Source: Acidobacteriota bacterium | GTDB taxonomy: Bacteria > Acidobacteriota > Thermoanaerobaculia > UBA5066 | Direction of reading: 5' to 3' | Length of the DNA stretch: 16,115 bases | Assembly (NCBI GenBank): GCA_016789625.1 | Contig: JAEUQS010000616.1 | Location: 1 to 16,115, forward strand | In this document: positions 1 to 7,048 of the stretch, one piece after another | Layout of the letters: each line of letters opens with the position of its first letter | Numbering within the stretch: the stretch's first letter is position 1 | Translations under genes and position numbers: made by a program | The notes under the pieces: model-generated | What the model saw: only the letters and a program-made list of their open reading frames with translations | Told to the model about the DNA's origin: nothing | Database searches by the model: none

Positions 1-1120
1 GCCGTACGAACAGGTCCTTCGTGAGCGCATCTTCGAGCCCCTCGGCATGAAGGACAGCGGCTACGACCTCTCCGCGACCGTCCTGCCGAAGCGGGCCGCG
101 GGCTACGAGCCGATTCCCGGCGGGCACCGCAACGCGCCGTATCTCGACATGTCGATTCCCTACGCGGCGGGCTCTTTGTACTCGACGGTCTCGGACCTGT
201 ACCTCTGGGACCGCGCGCTCTACACCGACAGGCTGCTCCCGGCCGGGCTGAAGAAGCAGATGTGGACGCCGGTGCTCGAGAACTACGCGTTCGGGTGGGC
301 CCTGGGAAAGACGAAGCTCGCCAACGGCACGGAGCTCGCGACGATCCGGCACAACGGCGGCATCAACGGCTTCTCGACGGTGCTCGTGCGGGTTCCCGAG
401 ACGCAGGAGCTCGTCGTGCTCCTCGACAACACCTCGCGCGACCGGATGGAGGCGCTGGTGACCGGAATCCTCGGAATTCTGCGCGGCCTGCCCGCCCCCG
501 AGCCGAAGCGCTCGATCGTCGACGTGCTCCTGGCGTCGACGGAGCCGGGAGGTGTCGGCCAGGCGATCGCGCGTTACCGCGAGCGGAGGACGGACGAATA
601 CGAGCTCAACGAGGGGGAGATCAACAACACCGGCTACATGCTCCTCTCGCAGGGAAAGGTGGCCGACGCGATCGAGCTGCTGAAGCTGAACACCGAGTCG
701 TTCCCGAAATCCGCCAACACCTGGGACAGCCTGGCCGAGGCGTACGCCGCGCGCGGCGACCGCGACCTCGCCATCGCGAACTACAGGAAGTCTCTGGAGC
801 TGGACCCGAAGAACAAGAACGCTGAGGACCAGATCAAGAGGCTCGAGGCCCCGGAGGTGAAGCTCGCGAGCCCGGAGCGCTTCGTGGGGCGCTACGAGCT
901 GGCGCCGGGCTTCGTGCTCGCGGTGACGCTCGAAGGCAGTGCCCTCTTCGCGCAGGCCACGGGCCAGCCGAAGCTGGGTCTCACGGCGCGCTCGCCGAAC
1001 GAGCTCGACGTCGTGGGGGTCGAGGCCCGGCTCGTGTTCACGCTCGGAGAGAGCGGGCCGGCGACGGCGCTCGTCCTCCATCAGGGCGGCCGGGAGATGC
1101 CGGGCCGGCGCCTGGAATGA
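1..1120 (+). CDS. Serine hydrolase (beta-lactamase/PBP fold) with TPR tail, 5' partial
   Basis: The reading frame is open from base 2, so the gene starts before the window; the first visible residues, PYEQVLRERIFEPLGMKDSG, match the region after the active site in class C beta-lactamase-like serine hydrolases. The catalytic SxxK and YxN motifs lie outside the window. An HNGG at 350-361 stands in for the usual KTG/HTG motif of the third active-site strand. After the hydrolase domain comes a TPR-like helical stretch (about 620-845), typified by WDSLAEAYAARGDRDLAIAN. A beta-rich tail (about 870-1117), which resembles the small C-terminal domains often found on these enzymes, follows. Members of the family are usually exported esterases or peptidases of unknown substrate. 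The fold is clear; the substrate and the subcellular location cannot be read from this fragment. Confidence 0.9.
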   Translation, partial: PYEQVLRERIFEPLGMKDSGYDLSATVLPKRAAGYEPIPGGHRNAPYLDMSIPYAAGSLYSTVSDLYLWDRALYTDRLLPAGLKKQMWTPVLENYAFGWALGKTKLANGTELATIRHNGGINGFSTVLVRVPETQELVVLLDNTSRDRMEALVTGILGILRGLPAPEPKRSIVDVLLASTEPGGVGQAIARYRERRTDEYELNEGEINNTGYMLLSQGKVADAIELLKLNTESFPKSANTWDSLAEAYAARGDRDLAIANYRKSLELDPKNKNAEDQIKRLEAPEVKLASPERFVGRYELAPGFVLAVTLEGSALFAQATGQPKLGLTARSPNELDVVGVEARLVFTLGESGPATALVLHQGGREMPGRRLE

Positions 1121-1125
1121 GGGGA

Positions 1126-1165
1126 GTCGCCCGCGCGACCTGATCTTCGCCCGGGCGGCCCCACG
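1126..1165 (+). repeat. Hairpin plus conserved tail, copy 1
   Basis: Starting 5 nt after the stop of the serine hydrolase, GTCGC (1126-1130) and GCGAC (1135-1139) form a 5-bp stem with a 4-nt loop. From inside the right arm, CGACCTGATCTTCG (1136-1149) runs on into CGGCCC (1156-1161). The same arrangement occurs after the next plus-strand gene (3510-3545). There is no T-run, so a classical terminator is not supported. The rest of the 266-bp gap up to 1386 shows no ORF, promoter or RNA gene I can support. Confidence 0.4.
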
Positions 1166-1372
1166 GCTCGGCCACGGCCGAAGCGTCTCGCTCACGTCCA
1201 GCGAGCTGATGCATCGGAACCATGGCGGACGGTCGGCATTGGACGCAGCTTGGATCGTGGAGGTGTTGTCGGCACCCGTCTCGCGGTTCGACCGGCGCGC
1301 CGCTTCTCATCGTCCGGCCTCCGCACCGGATCCCGGGGATGCCACGGCTGCGAACCGCCCCCACAGACATCC

Positions 1373-1380
1373 GAAGGGGG
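1373..1380 (+). promoter_or_regulatory. Shine-Dalgarno that fixes the start of secreted protein A
   Basis: GAAGGGGG ends 6 nt before the ATG at 1387, which opens directly into a Sec-type signal peptide. The frame is open further upstream, to an ATG at 1222, but that extension would bury the signal peptide 55 residues inside the protein. Confidence 0.65.
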
Positions 1381-1386
1381 TTCGAC

Positions 1387-3480
1387 ATGCTGGCAAGGTG
1401 CAGCTCCACAGGCGCGGCTCTCTCAGTCGCCCTCGCTCTCGTGCTCCTCCCCGCAGAGACGGCTTCGGCCGGCTTCGCGGGAACCGACGTCGTCATTCCC
1501 GCCTCGGCCCGCGCCCCGGGCGCCGGGCAGGCGCAGTTCTACTCGACCCTCTGGGTCACGAATCTCGCCGCGGCGCCGGCCCTCGTCCAGCTCCGCTTCC
1601 TCGAGCGCGACGTCTCGAACCTGGCTCCACAGTCCATCTCGTTCACGCTTCCCGCAGGGGAGACGCGGAAATACGAGAACGTGATCGCCACACTGTTCGG
1701 CCGGACGAACGCCTCGGGGGCCCTGTGGGTCGAGGCGAACCAGGACGTGCTCGCCTCCTCGCGCACGTACAACCTGCCCGCGGGCAGCGACCTCCGTGAC
1801 GCGAACGGCTCCTACTTCGCCGGTATCCCGAGGAGCCTCGCGATCGGCGCCGGAGACACCGCGCTGCTCCAGGGGATCTCCCAAGGGGGCACGGAGGACT
1901 TCCGCTACAACTTCGGCCTCGTGGAGGTGGGAGGCTCGGCAGCCACCGTGCGGATCACGGTTCGCGAGGCGAACGGGGCGGTCCTCGGACAGAAGGACTA
2001 CGTCCTCCAGGCGTTCGAGCCGAAGCAGTGGAACGTCTCGGATCTCCTGCCCTCACCCTCGACCTCCAACGCCGTGCTGGAGGCCCGCGGGATCTCGGGC
2101 GCCGGGCGCGTCCTCGTGTACGGAACCGGCATCGCGAACGGCTCGCAGGATTCGATCGGCTTCGAGATGAGCTTCCGCGGCGGCCTCGCCGCGGGCGTCG
2201 CGAGCCTCAACGGGCTGACCGGAGCGGTCACGCTGGCCGCGGGCGCGAACGTCACGCTCACCCCGGCGGGCAACACCCTGACGATCTCCTCGGCCGGCGG
2301 CACGGGCGGCCTCTCGCTGCCGTACGTGGGAAGCGCGAGCACGGGGGGCGGGAACGCGGCCTTCGCCGTCTCCAACACCGGCGCGGGAGCGGGCATCCTC
2401 GCCGCGGCCCAGGACAAGGCCATCATCGGCACGGCGCTTGGAAGCAGTGCCAACGTGGTGGCGATCCAGGGCACGCTGAGCGCCGCGAACCCGCCGACCT
2501 ATGCTGCCGCCGTCCGGGGTCAGAGCCTCGGAACCGGAGACGGCGGCATCGGCGTCTGGGGCTCGAACTCGGGCGGCGGGCCCGGCGTGTACGGGTCCTC
2601 GACGAGCGGCCCCGGCATCTTCGCGGTCTCCGAGACGAGCGCGGGGGTCATCGGCATCTCGCAGACCACGAACGGCATCCTGGGCATGAGCGCACACGGC
2701 ATCGCCATCCGGGGAGCCACCGGCGAGGGCAGCGGCTACAACCCCGTGAACCCGGCCGAAAAGGCCTCGGCGGTCTGGGGCGACGCCACGACCAGCTCGG
2801 GCGTGCTCGCCACCAGCCGCGCGGCGTACACCGGGGCGCTCCAGGCACTGAGCCTCATCGCGAACGGGCGCGGCGTCGAGGCCTACGCGCAGGGCGCGGG
2901 CTCCTCGGCCGTCTACGCGGTGGCCACGAGCGGCGCCACGCAGGCCGGGTATTTCCAGGGCACCGTGAACGTCACCGGCACGCTTTCGAAGGCCGGCGGC
3001 TCGTTCCGCATCGACCATCCGCTCGACCCCGCGAATCGCTATCTGCTGCATTCCTTCGTGGAGTCACCGGACATGCTCAACGTCTACAGCGGAATCGCCG
3101 TCCTCGACGCACGCGGCGAGGCCGAGGTGGTCCTGCCCGATTGGATGGAGCCCCTGAACCGCGATTTCCGCTATCAGCTGACGTGCATCGGGGCCTTCGC
3201 TCCGGTCTACGTTTCCCGGAAGGTCCTAGGCAGCCGCTTCGCGATCGCCGGAGGCAAACCGGGGCTCGAGGTCTCGTGGCAGCTCACGGGCGTGCGGCAG
3301 GACCGCTGGGCGGAGGCCCACAGGATCCCCGTGGAGGAGGACAAGCCGGAAGCCGAGCGCGGCTTCTACCTTCACCCGAAAGAGAACGGACAGCCCGAGG
3401 AGAAGGGGCTCGACTGGGCGCGCGACCCCGCGCGCATGGAGGAGCTGGTCAGATTGCGGGCGCTCCTGACCCCGCAGTGA
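1387..3480 (+). CDS. Secreted mosaic protein A (beta-sandwich pair, tail-fibre-like middle, FVESPDM-type C-terminal module)
   Basis: This is a 697-residue exported protein of unknown function. Residues 1-28 form a signal peptide with predicted cleavage after ASA, leaving GFAGTD at the mature N-terminus. Residues 29 to about 265 look like two tandem copies of one beta-sandwich; each has a TLWVTN- or NFGLVE-like strand and ends near a VLASSRTYN- or VLVYGTGIAN-like segment. Residues 273-302 carry a module common in phage tail and surface fibres (SLNGLTGAVTLAAGANVT). Residues 310-530 are rich in short Gly/Val/Ser repeats (GVYGSS, GVIGIS, GILGMS) that suggest a beta-helix. Residues 533-697 form a C-terminal module with HSFVESPDM and RDFRYQLTCIGAFAPVYV, a pattern I recall from many uncharacterised bacterial proteins. 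No sortase, T9SS or autotransporter anchor is visible. Its closest relative here is protein B (5102-6931). A surface-fibre role is inference. Confidence 0.85.
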   Translation: MLARCSSTGAALSVALALVLLPAETASAGFAGTDVVIPASARAPGAGQAQFYSTLWVTNLAAAPALVQLRFLERDVSNLAPQSISFTLPAGETRKYENVIATLFGRTNASGALWVEANQDVLASSRTYNLPAGSDLRDANGSYFAGIPRSLAIGAGDTALLQGISQGGTEDFRYNFGLVEVGGSAATVRITVREANGAVLGQKDYVLQAFEPKQWNVSDLLPSPSTSNAVLEARGISGAGRVLVYGTGIANGSQDSIGFEMSFRGGLAAGVASLNGLTGAVTLAAGANVTLTPAGNTLTISSAGGTGGLSLPYVGSASTGGGNAAFAVSNTGAGAGILAAAQDKAIIGTALGSSANVVAIQGTLSAANPPTYAAAVRGQSLGTGDGGIGVWGSNSGGGPGVYGSSTSGPGIFAVSETSAGVIGISQTTNGILGMSAHGIAIRGATGEGSGYNPVNPAEKASAVWGDATTSSGVLATSRAAYTGALQALSLIANGRGVEAYAQGAGSSAVYAVATSGATQAGYFQGTVNVTGTLSKAGGSFRIDHPLDPANRYLLHSFVESPDMLNVYSGIAVLDARGEAEVVLPDWMEPLNRDFRYQLTCIGAFAPVYVSRKVLGSRFAIAGGKPGLEVSWQLTGVRQDRWAEAHRIPVEEDKPEAERGFYLHPKENGQPEEKGLDWARDPARMEELVRLRALLTPQ

Positions 3481-3509
3481 GGCCTGCGCAGCGAGGGAGG
3501 GCGGGAATC

Positions 3510-3545
3510 GTCGGGACGACCTGATCTTCGTCATGGCGGCCCACG
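3510..3545 (+). repeat. Hairpin plus conserved tail, copy 2
   Basis: Located 29 nt after the stop of protein A. GTCG (3510-3513) and CGAC (3517-3520) can form a 4-bp stem with a 3-nt loop, followed by the tail CGACCTGATCTTCG (3517-3530) and CGGCCC (3537-3542). Compared with the copy at 1136, 23 of 26 ungapped positions agree. The first possible ATG of the next gene (3533) lies inside this block. Confidence 0.4.
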
Positions 3546-3928
3546 AGGCCGGGGGCCATGCTCGGGGTGTGAAAGAGAACGGCACGCAGCGGACGTCGAT
3601 CCCCCGCCTCATCCTCGTGGTCCTCGCGACCCTCGTCCTCGGCGCCCACTTCCTGCGGGCCGGGCACGCCCTGGTCGCCCTCGTCATCGTCCTGGCGCCC
3701 GCGCTCCTCGCCTTCGGCACGCGCTGGGCCGCCTGGACGGTCAAGGGGATGCTCCTCCTCGGCACCCTGGAATGGGTGCGCACGCTGCTCGAGCTGGTGG
3801 ACGTCCGCCGCGCGCTGGGCCTCCCCTACACGAGGATGGCCGTGATCCTGGGCAGCGTGGCGCTCGTGACCGCGGTCGCCGCCCTTTTGATCCGGGTAAA
3901 GCCCGCCTTCACGGAGAAGCCGGCATGA
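3533..3928 (+). CDS. Small integral membrane protein, coupled to ygbA-like gene
   Basis: The product is 131 residues with a hydrophilic N-terminus and three to four hydrophobic segments, at about residues 24-42, 43-62, 66-88 and 97-117. I do not recognise a named family. The stop codon overlaps the start of the downstream YgbA-like gene (ATGA at 3925-3928), which points to translational coupling and a shared role, perhaps in the response to nitrosative stress; that role is inference from the neighbour. The start is uncertain. The ATG at 3533 lacks a Shine-Dalgarno sequence and falls inside a block repeated in non-coding DNA at 1136, whereas GTG at 3569 would give a 119-residue protein starting just before the first membrane segment. 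No catalytic or metal-binding motif is visible. Confidence 0.7.
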   Translation: MAAHEAGGHARGVKENGTQRTSIPRLILVVLATLVLGAHFLRAGHALVALVIVLAPALLAFGTRWAAWTVKGMLLLGTLEWVRTLLELVDVRRALGLPYTRMAVILGSVALVTAVAALLIRVKPAFTEKPA

Positions 3929-4338
3929 GGCCGGCCGCCGCTCGTCGCATCGCACGTGAGCGCCGCACGCTCGGCATCATGATCGGCCGGTACTGCGCCG
4001 GGAACCACGGGCCGCGCGCCGAGCCCCTCTGCGGCGACTGCGAGGCGCTCTGGACGTACGCGCAGACGCGGCTCGACCGCTGTGTCTTCGCAGACGAGAA
4101 GCCCACCTGCGCCATCTGTCCCGTGCACTGCTACGAGGCGACGATGCGCGAGCGCGTGCGGAACGTGATGCGCTGGGCCGGACCCCGGATGCTCCTGCCC
4201 CACCCGATCCTCACGCTCCTCCACCTGCGCGACGAGAAGCGGCCGCTCTCGGCGAAGGCGCAGGCGATCCGCGCCCGCCGGCAGCAGGCCGCGAATCTGA
4301 TCAGCCCTCCGGGCCCGGAAACGCCTTCGGCGCGCTGA
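3925..4338 (+). CDS. ygbA: YgbA-like cysteine-rich protein (nitrous oxide-stimulated promoter family)
   Basis: The 137-residue product has the signature of the YgbA family: a cysteine pair in LCGDCEALWTYAQTRLDRC, then CAICPVHCY, followed by MRWAGPRMLLPHP. Seven cysteines in the N-terminal two thirds, several in CxxC spacing, suggest bound iron-sulfur or zinc. In Escherichia coli, ygbA belongs to the regulon of the nitric-oxide-sensing repressor NsrR, and the family is linked to nitrosative stress; its biochemical activity is not settled as far as I know. The ATG at 3925 overlaps the stop of the upstream membrane protein. The frame extends upstream to 3772 within that gene, but family length and the ATGA overlap support 3925. 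I see no NsrR-like operator nearby. The gene ends 11 bp from the convergent vapC stop. Confidence 0.88.
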   Translation: MRPAAARRIARERRTLGIMIGRYCAGNHGPRAEPLCGDCEALWTYAQTRLDRCVFADEKPTCAICPVHCYEATMRERVRNVMRWAGPRMLLPHPILTLLHLRDEKRPLSAKAQAIRARRQQAANLISPPGPETPSAR

Positions 4339-4349
4339 ATTCTCCCGAT

Positions 4350-4766
4350 CTAGCCGGGCACCATCACCTTCGGCAGGAGCTTGAGCCGGCTGGCTCGTCG
4401 CGCGAGACCCTTGTCGTCGAAGGACGCCACCGCGTCGCAACCCCGATAGCTGGCGTGGTGCAGTGCGTCGGCCAAATCGAGCCCGGCCTCGCAGCGAGCG
4501 AGTGCCTGGACGACTGTCTCCCGATCCTCGACGACGACATGCGCGAGGTTCAGGAGGTGATGGAGAACCCTGGCGACCTCCGCCGGATTGAAGCCGTAGA
4601 AGCCGCGCATGACCCATTCCAGCTCGAGGACCACCGTCTTGCAGACCATCAGCGGCGTCCCGGACTCGATGAGGTGGCGCGCCGCGACGTGCTGTCGCCC
4701 GGCCTCGGCATCCGCCGCATCCTCGATGTAGTAACGGGCGAGCACGTTCGTGTCGAGGCCGATCAC
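4350..4766 (-). CDS. vapC: VapC-type PIN-domain toxin
   Basis: This is a 138-residue PIN-domain protein with the four expected acidic residues: D5 in LDTNV, E48 in VVLELEW, D100 in DLADALHHA and D117 in ASFDDKG. VapC toxins are Mg-dependent ribonucleases that usually cut tRNA or rRNA and are held inactive by the cognate VapB. The GTG start at 4766 lies 4 nt after the stop of the AbrB-type antitoxin gene, with GAAGGA inside the end of that gene as a likely Shine-Dalgarno sequence; the pair is therefore one transcription unit on the minus strand. Length and motifs are normal, so the toxin looks intact. The specific RNA target cannot be read from the sequence. Confidence 0.9.
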   Translation of the reverse strand: MIGLDTNVLARYYIEDAADAEAGRQHVAARHLIESGTPLMVCKTVVLELEWVMRGFYGFNPAEVARVLHHLLNLAHVVVEDRETVVQALARCEAGLDLADALHHASYRGCDAVASFDDKGLARRASRLKLLPKVMVPG

Positions 4767-4770
4767 AGCC

Positions 4771-5040
4771 TCAGTCCTTCAGAGGCGCTCTTCGGCGTGG
4801 AGACGCGGGCGCCTTCAGCAGCTCCGCGGGATCGAATCCGGCCGGGACGGCCCGCTTGCGGCTCTTCAGCATTCCGAAGCCGCTCGCGGGAACGGCGGCG
4901 GGCGAGCTGCGGACGCGCAGCTCCACGTGATCCCCCACCAGCGTGAACTCGACCTGGCTGCCCTGCCGGATCCCGAGCCGTTGTCGCACCGGTTTCGGGA
5001 TGGTGACCTGACCCTTGCTCGTGACGGACGTGGTTCCCAT
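4771..5040 (-). CDS. vapB: VapB-type antitoxin, AbrB/MazE DNA-binding fold
   Basis: The product is 89 residues. Its N-terminal half is a swapped-hairpin AbrB domain, with SVTSKGQVTIPKPVRQRLGI as the classic signature. The Pro- and basic-rich C-terminal half (about residues 50-89) would bind and block the toxin encoded immediately downstream. Such antitoxins bind a palindrome in their own promoter and repress the operon; a candidate palindrome lies at 5056-5066. The ATG at 5040 is preferred because GAGG sits 5 nt upstream; an in-frame GTG at 5046 would add only two residues. Confidence 0.88.
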   Translation of the reverse strand: MGTTSVTSKGQVTIPKPVRQRLGIRQGSQVEFTLVGDHVELRVRSSPAAVPASGFGMLKSRKRAVPAGFDPAELLKAPASPRRRAPLKD

Positions 5041-5055
5041 CGGCACCTCGATGTA

Positions 5056-5066
5056 TTACCCGGTAA
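5056..5066 (-). promoter_or_regulatory. Candidate vapBC operator palindrome
   Basis: TTACC and GGTAA are inverted around a single C, in an AT-richer patch 16 nt upstream of the vapB ATG. On the minus strand the palindrome overlaps GGTAATAC, which could serve as a -10 element; no convincing -35 is seen. The position fits autorepression by the AbrB-type antitoxin. Confidence 0.4.
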
Positions 5067-5101
5067 GACTAGCACGGCGTCGGCGGACGTCGGCTGCGCC
5101 T

Positions 5102-6931
5102 CTACCGATTTCGAGGCACGTTCCAGCCGAGCGCCTCGGCCTTCGCCTCGTTGTACGTGCCGTCCGGGTTGAGGGTGCCGTTCTTCACGAGCGCCGCCCG
5201 GACCCTCTCCGGAAGCCGCGCGACGCCGCCGGCCCGCTCGATGGCCTCCGGCCGGAAGTTGACGTTGGGAGCCACGGTCTGGTGCCCGGCGAGGGCGTCC
5301 CGCTCGGCCCAGACGACGTAGTGGAACGCGACGTCGGCGTCTCCCTTCACCACGATGCCGTCCGCGCCCTCGCTCTCCACCAGGAGGAGCGCCGCCCGGC
5401 CCACGGGGGTCAGCGTCGTCATGTAGGAGCCCTCGCGGGCCACGAGCCGGAAGTGGTCGGGGATTGCTATACGCGCGACGCCGCCCGACAGCCGGCCGCT
5501 GCCGCGGAAATACACGTCGGCGCTGGGGCCCTCCGCGGCGACGTAGTCGATCTCCTTCGAGGCGTCCTCGGGGTGGGGCGTCACGAACATCTTGGCGCCC
5601 ACGATCTGCAGCGAGCCGCCACGCACCGTGTCCGCGGTGTAGAGCCCGTAGTCGGTGGTGCCGATGCGGGTCGCGAGGTACGTCACGACGTTCGCGGCAC
5701 TGTTCTGGAAGCGGCCCGCATTTCCGGTGGCGGCGGTCGTCACCCCGTGGACGCCCGCGGCGTCCTGCTGTCCGCTCGTGGTGCGCCCCTGCACCCCGAA
5801 GATCTGGCCCGGGCCGATCGCCTCCCCGGAAACGCCGATCGAGAGGTCGAGGCCCTGCGTTCCGCCGTAGACGCCGATGCCCTGCACGTTCAGTGCGTTC
5901 GAGAAACCGGCGATGCCCGTGCCGCCGGCGCCACTGTTGGAAACCGACAGTGCGGGCCCCGCGATGGACGCGGTGCCCGTGTACGGCAGGGAGAGCCCGG
6001 TGGTGCCGCCCGTCGCGGCGATCGTGAGCGCGTTCCCCGAGGCCGTGATCGTCGTGTTCGCGCCCGCCACGAGCTGGACGTTACCGCTCAGCCCGTTGAG
6101 CGCCGTGACCCCGGCCGCCATGGCCGCGACGCCAGCCGGCCGAAAGCTCATCTCGAAACCGGAGGAGTCGTTCGAGGCGTTCGCGATCTGGGTGCCGTAC
6201 ACGAGCACGCGTCCGCTGCCCGCGATCACCGTCGCCTCGATGCGGGCGTTCGCGGTCGCGATCGAGGGAGCCACGTCGAGCGCCGAGTACTGCCGCCGCG
6301 CGTAGGCCTGGACGTCGTCCTCGAGGACGCCCAGGGCCACGCCGTTCGCGCCCCGCGCGACGAAGCGGACGCGGGCGCTGTTGCCCGTCGTCTCCACGTA
6401 GCCGAAGTTGTAGCGGAAGTTCTCGGCCGCGTTCTGGCTCACACCCTGGAGCTGGGCCGACTCGCCGAGGCCGATCGCGAAGGAGGCCGGCACCGCCGCG
6501 AAGAAGAGCCCGCTGCTCTCGTCCGCCCGCCCGCCCGCCGGGAGCGAGTACGTGCGGGACGACGCCAGGATCTCGCCGCTCGACGTGATGCGGATCGCCC
6601 CGGAGGTCCCCGGCTGGTCGAACGCCGTCCCCACAACGTCGTCGATCCGCCGGGTCTCGCCGGGCCCGAGCTCCCCGGAGACCAGCGCCGGTGAGGTGTT
6701 CGACGTGTTGGCCAGGAAGTACGCCAGCCGGTACGTGATGGGCGCGTCGCCGGCGTTCGTGAGCCACAGAGTCGAGAAGAAGCGCGCGCCCTGCTGGCCG
6801 TCGATCCGGGCCACGGCGGGCACGAACACGTCCGTCCCGGCAAAGCCCGCCCGCAGCGGGCCCGTGGCGGCGAGCGCGCAGAGAACGAGCGCGGCTCGGG
6901 CCGCGGGCTTTCGCGTCGGGTGGCTTCTCAT
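5102..6931 (-). CDS. Secreted mosaic protein B, paralogue of A with a different C-terminal module
   Basis: This is a 609-residue exported protein of unknown function. The signal peptide is residues 1-28 with cleavage after LRA, giving the same mature start GFAGTD as protein A. Residues 29 to about 270 parallel A's paired beta-sandwich region, with shared segments such as SSRTYSLPAG, FRYNFGYVE and GRVLVYGT. Residues 277-305 are the fibre-like module (ALNGLSGNVQLVAGAN), followed by GLSLPYTG, as in A. A shorter Gly-rich repeat region leads to the C-terminal module at residues 438-609. That module has VTPHPEDASKEIDYVAAEGP and VYFRGSGRL, a conserved pattern I recall from other uncharacterised secreted bacterial proteins and unrelated to A's ending. 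The start at 6931 is set by GGAGGG 5 nt upstream; the frame stays open to 7699 but that part is antisense to the dioxygenase gene. Just upstream lies a short tandem GATACGACG/GATACGAACG. Confidence 0.85.
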   Translation of the reverse strand: MRSHPTRKPAARAALVLCALAATGPLRAGFAGTDVFVPAVARIDGQQGARFFSTLWLTNAGDAPITYRLAYFLANTSNTSPALVSGELGPGETRRIDDVVGTAFDQPGTSGAIRITSSGEILASSRTYSLPAGGRADESSGLFFAAVPASFAIGLGESAQLQGVSQNAAENFRYNFGYVETTGNSARVRFVARGANGVALGVLEDDVQAYARRQYSALDVAPSIATANARIEATVIAGSGRVLVYGTQIANASNDSSGFEMSFRPAGVAAMAAGVTALNGLSGNVQLVAGANTTITASGNALTIAATGGTTGLSLPYTGTASIAGPALSVSNSGAGGTGIAGFSNALNVQGIGVYGGTQGLDLSIGVSGEAIGPGQIFGVQGRTTSGQQDAAGVHGVTTAATGNAGRFQNSAANVVTYLATRIGTTDYGLYTADTVRGGSLQIVGAKMFVTPHPEDASKEIDYVAAEGPSADVYFRGSGRLSGGVARIAIPDHFRLVAREGSYMTTLTPVGRAALLLVESEGADGIVVKGDADVAFHYVVWAERDALAGHQTVAPNVNFRPEAIERAGGVARLPERVRAALVKNGTLNPDGTYNEAKAEALGWNVPRNR

Positions 6932-6936
6932 CGGGA

Positions 6937-6942
6937 CCCTCC
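6937..6942 (-). promoter_or_regulatory. Shine-Dalgarno that fixes the start of secreted protein B
   Basis: GGAGGG on the minus strand lies 5 nt before the ATG at 6931, which begins a basic n-region and Sec signal peptide. This argues against longer upstream starts in the same open frame. Confidence 0.65.
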
Positions 6943-7048
6943 GTTCGTATCCGTCGTATCGTGGACGCATGGACCTTCGGCCGGCACCGATCGCTCCGCG
7001 CGTCGAAGAGGAGTGCCGCTTCCCCGCCCGATCTTTCGGTTGCGCGCC

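Noticed and set aside
1222..1386. N-terminal extension of secreted protein A to 752 residues
   Set aside because: It would put the signal peptide inside the protein; the GAAGGGGG site before 1387 supports the shorter start.
2028..3524. 498-codon plus-strand frame overlapping secreted protein A
   Set aside because: It is a frame-shifted, Arg-rich shadow of the real gene; no domain and no plausible start.
4350..5040. Defence island built around the toxin-antitoxin genes
   Set aside because: Only a standard VapBC pair is present here; no restriction, CRISPR, retron, phage-sensing or nuclease-helicase genes accompany it.
5067..5101. Terminator for secreted protein B
   Set aside because: The region has a direct repeat of CGTCGG and only a weak GGCG/CGCC pairing, with no T-run; it does not support a terminator.
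5015..6694. Long plus-strand open frame opposite secreted protein B
   Set aside because: It is Arg/Ala/Gly/His-rich with no motifs, while the minus strand carries a signal peptide, Shine-Dalgarno and clear similarity to protein A.
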